Notes under the pieces: generated by a model
Databases searched by the model: none
What the model was told of the DNA's origin: nothing
What the model saw: the letters and a program-made list of their open reading frames with translations, nothing else
In this document: piece after piece, positions 61,195 through 64,000 of the stretch
Numbering within the stretch: position 1 is the stretch's first letter
How the letters are laid out: every line of letters starts with the position of its first letter
NCBI GenBank assembly: GCA_964019695.1
Contig: OZ026525.1
Coordinates: 61,908,253 to 61,972,252, forward strand
DNA from: Loripinus fragilis
Lineage: Eukaryota > Mollusca > Bivalvia > Lucinida > Lucinidae
Reading direction: 5' to 3'
DNA length: 64,000 bases
Position numbers and translations under genes: made by a program

Positions 61195-61409
61195 CTTATA
61201 TATACTGTTTAAGAAAATTCCAGAACACTCAGGAAACATCTATGATATCATATGCTAAATATAAAACATCCATGGGTTCTGGAAAGTTCTACATTCTCCT
61301 GGATGGTTCCACCTACTTCCAGAAGCTTCTATTTGCATGGAAAATAATATTCTAGGGAATTCTGGACTTTTCCGGAAGTTAGGAAATTCTGGACTTTTCC
61401 TGAAACTTC
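61195..61409 (-). promoter_or_regulatory. heat-shock-element cluster with TATA box
   Basis: Four perfect three-subunit elements (nGAAn inverted repeats): 61213-61225, 61277-61289, 61317-61329 and 61397-61409, plus a partial one at 61370-61380. A TATATAAG box lies at 61202-61195 on the minus strand, 11 bp past the nearest element, the order seen in heat-shock promoters. HSF trimers bind such sites. No coding exon follows on the minus strand within 1 kb, so it may belong to a mobile element such as a solo LTR. Confidence 0.6.
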
Positions 61410-61604
61410 CATGACAATACATTTTTAATATCTAGATGATTAGTCATCCTTCAAGAAAAATCTTATGATCAAATAAACACTTTGTTTACAAAAACTTGTT
61501 TACCTCCATATCTCCAATATCTGGGTCAACAGAAATTTACTAAACAAAATATTAAACAGATAAACACAATACATGTTACATTGTTAATAGATAATACAAG
61601 GTGA

Positions 61605-61890
61605 GTGTCTTTTAATATCAAGTTTACCAGGCAAGACTTTGAGAACTCTTGTTGAAATAGCGAGGCTTGCCGAGCGATTCAGCATGCTTTCGGAAAGCCG
61701 AGCCTGGTAAACTTGATATCAAATGACGCCATCCTGGTATTCTATTTATCAGTTTACCCATTGTTTCACATTCAAACTAGTGATTATAAAGTAATTTTTT
61801 ATTTTTGGGTTCATTCAGCGTCACTAGCTACCTCATTCAGAAAGTGCAACGTCATCTTGACCAGATAATGGCAAATGCTTTGAGATTGAC
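61605..61890. mobile_element. MITE family K, copy 2
   Basis: Palindrome 61605-61726 plus the same downstream extension as 26595-26880 (TATTCTATTTATCAGTTTAC; AGAAAGTGCAACGTCATC). Confidence 0.7.
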
Positions 61891-61899
61891 AAAGTTTAT

Positions 61900-64000
61900 C
61901 AGGCAGCTAGCAACTGTACAGTTAATAGTTGGCCACCCGGAGCCTGAAAAAAAAATTCTGTTGGCATTTTTGAGTACAATTTGGCATCCATGCTCAAAGT
62001 GTATCTTTATGTGTTTTAAGAAGGATAGGGGTGGATGCCAAGTCTGGAAATGCCCCAAAGTCCCATAATTAGGTCTAAGGTCAACTGAGTGCAAATTCTT
62101 GTTTATACGTCAGATTTTAGTGTTTTTATCATTTAGCTATCCAAAATTATGATCAAAGTAATGTAAAATCTCTTTTGGATAATGCAACCATGCTATATAA
62201 ACAAACAGTATCATCAAGGCATGATTTGTGTTTGAACCAAAGGTTATTTAAGTGCATAATCGGTGAAAATTGTAGCAATATTTTATTTAAATAGGGGCAA
62301 AATTCAAATTTTAAGTTCCCCTCTATCCTAATGGAATTTTTTTATTGCTTTCCTGCTAGGTGTGTTTCTATCATGTTTGGAAAGCAATGATTTACCAAGT
62401 TTCCCGCGGTCAAATATTCATAATAGGCATGTAAAGTACGTTACTGTATAAAATCAATTAATATGTAATACAAAAAAGAATAACCATTTCACGTTAAAGA
62501 AATATTTTTTGCTTAATGCTTTGTATGAATACGCTATTTTATGCAATTATCTATCCTTTTATACATAAGATGTGTTTAAGTTGTTACTTACGTTACATTT
62601 TACCATCTGAAACGGAGTCATTTCTCAAAGGTATATGTTCCTAGCTACAGCTTTCATTAAGGACTTGGCCATGATCTCATGCTTATAGGAATAATTTATA
62701 TTTCTTTTCTCATTTCACACATTTGTTGTGTTTGTTCCCATCTATGAGTAATTGTTAAACAGCTTTTACAAGGGCCACTACCTGCTAATTGCATATACCA
62801 AGCATAGCTTCATGAAAACACAAAGAGCAAGCCCCCTTTCATAAAACATCAGGTGTGTTGAAGCTATGCTAGAATATTGTAAATACCAAATACTGGAAGG
62901 AATATATCCTCAAACTGGTCTTCACATCAGCCTGTTAGCAGATGGTAACATACATAACTTAAAGCTAATATACAGGTACATTTCTATTAATGATCATCCA
63001 GTGAAAACATTGTTAACGTTTTGTGAGGTATATCATGGATATAGCCCTGACATTAAGGGTAATGTTCCATATAACTTTAAACATTTAATTGTAGGGGTGT
63101 CCTTTCATTTGCACATATTAATGAAATGATGCGGATTCAAAAGCACTATTTCTTTGAAATCAGACTGCTTGTGTAAACGTTTTCATCCATATATAGAAGC
63201 ATATATAGAAGCAGTATAAATATGATATAAAAGGTAACCTCTAATTTTAAGATACCATAAAATATATATCTATGTCTTTCACAGCGCAACTTCTTATACA
63301 TTGTAATTGTTTCAGTGTCGATAAATTCATTTCTAAGTACCATTATTAATTATGTTTTGCAATGATGATAGAGATTAAATGCTATGAGGTTATTGGCATG
63401 TGTTTCTTTATGTTATTCTTTTTAACTGTAAAATGCCAATGAAAGTTTTATTCCAAAATAAATTTCACAGGCATTCACCATATAATTTGATTGTGTTCAT
63501 AGTTTTCCACCAGTTTGGGGTCTTTTCTTAGTATTTAGAGTAAATGTGTCCTGAAATGGTTATCTAATATGTACATTTACTAGCATAATCCATTGGTTTA
63601 ACATCTCCGGTTTGCTTGATGTATATAAGATCCTAAGGTAGTTAACTCGCCTGTTCTAGTGTAGAATCTATCTATTAACCATGACAATTTCCTAAGACAG
63701 GGATTGATTGCATATAGGGTAGGTGACTTACATTAATGTATACATCCACTGCTCGTAGATACAAGTGCAATATATCAGATTGGATAGCACTTGTAACTGG
63801 TAACATACTCGAAATGTGAAGTTTTAATATGGCATTACTCTTGAAATAAAACTGGACTACTTTCCTTTCACTATATACAAGACAGTCCTCAAACTGTGTT
63901 AGTCTTCACAAATATCTGCAAGGATATAGGTACAAGAGTGAGCAAGTTTATGCTTAAAATACTTTCTGCAAGCTGTTGTCAGATATGTTGTTTACATTTT
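61900..64000. other. no recognisable feature
   Basis: AT-rich, low in repeats compared with the rest. A frame at 62866-63129 (87 aa) has no known motif; a GGTACATTT donor-like site at about 62975 leaves an exon possible but unsupported. Confidence 0.4.

Overview
This window looks like gene-poor, AT-rich, repeat-dense nuclear DNA from a bivalve mollusc. No bacterial-style coding density, rRNA or CRISPR is present. The bivalve call is inference. It rests on spliced exons with GT/AG borders, tRNA-derived SINEs including a V-SINE-type core, tandem-repeat mobile elements of the kind seen in oysters and clams (an element opening AGCTCACCTGAGC and closing GGCCCTCTTGTTT), and many palindromic MITEs.

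The only convincing protein genes are two intact, divergently oriented paralogues of an arylalkylamine/dopamine N-acetyltransferase-like (GNAT) enzyme. One runs on the minus strand (exons 31304-31372, 29272-29457, 27421-27894). The other runs on the plus strand (exons 34681-34746, 35280-35465, 39507-39980). Exon lengths (69/66, 186, 474 nt) and intron phases (all 0) match, so they arose by an inverted tandem duplication. Both first coding exons follow a splice acceptor, so untranslated 5' exons probably lie in or near the 3.3 kb between them. Their introns are filled with mobile elements: mariner-like, SINE, MITE and a pearl-like tandem-repeat element.

Layout. 1-3.9 kb: microsatellite, small hairpin, a 61-bp tandem repeat. 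3.9-10 kb: a ~137-bp satellite-like array interrupted by a 4.8-kb TIR element that itself carries a second, inverted array and a scrap of transposase. 10-15 kb: nested MITEs in a ~95-bp tandem array. 15-27 kb: many MITEs, a 1.29-kb mariner-like element and a SINE inside a MITE. 27-40 kb: the acetyltransferase pair. 40-50 kb: a long-TIR MITE, a 5'-truncated LINE, reverse-transcriptase and zinc-finger fossils. 50-52 kb: a minisatellite dense in GGAAGT. 52-58 kb: composite duplications, a probable LTR-element 3' end, a second long-TIR MITE and a near-perfect palindrome. 58-64 kb: small repeats and a cluster of four perfect heat-shock elements beside a TATA box.

Most interesting: the heat-shock-element cluster at 61.2-61.4 kb; two copies of a MITE with RAG/Transib-like ends; a 189-bp hairpin-rich segment nearly identical at two sites; the satellite carrying perfect oestrogen-response-type palindromes; and the MITE hairpin that supplies the 3' UTR of one acetyltransferase. 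All calls come from reading the sequence; no database search was possible.
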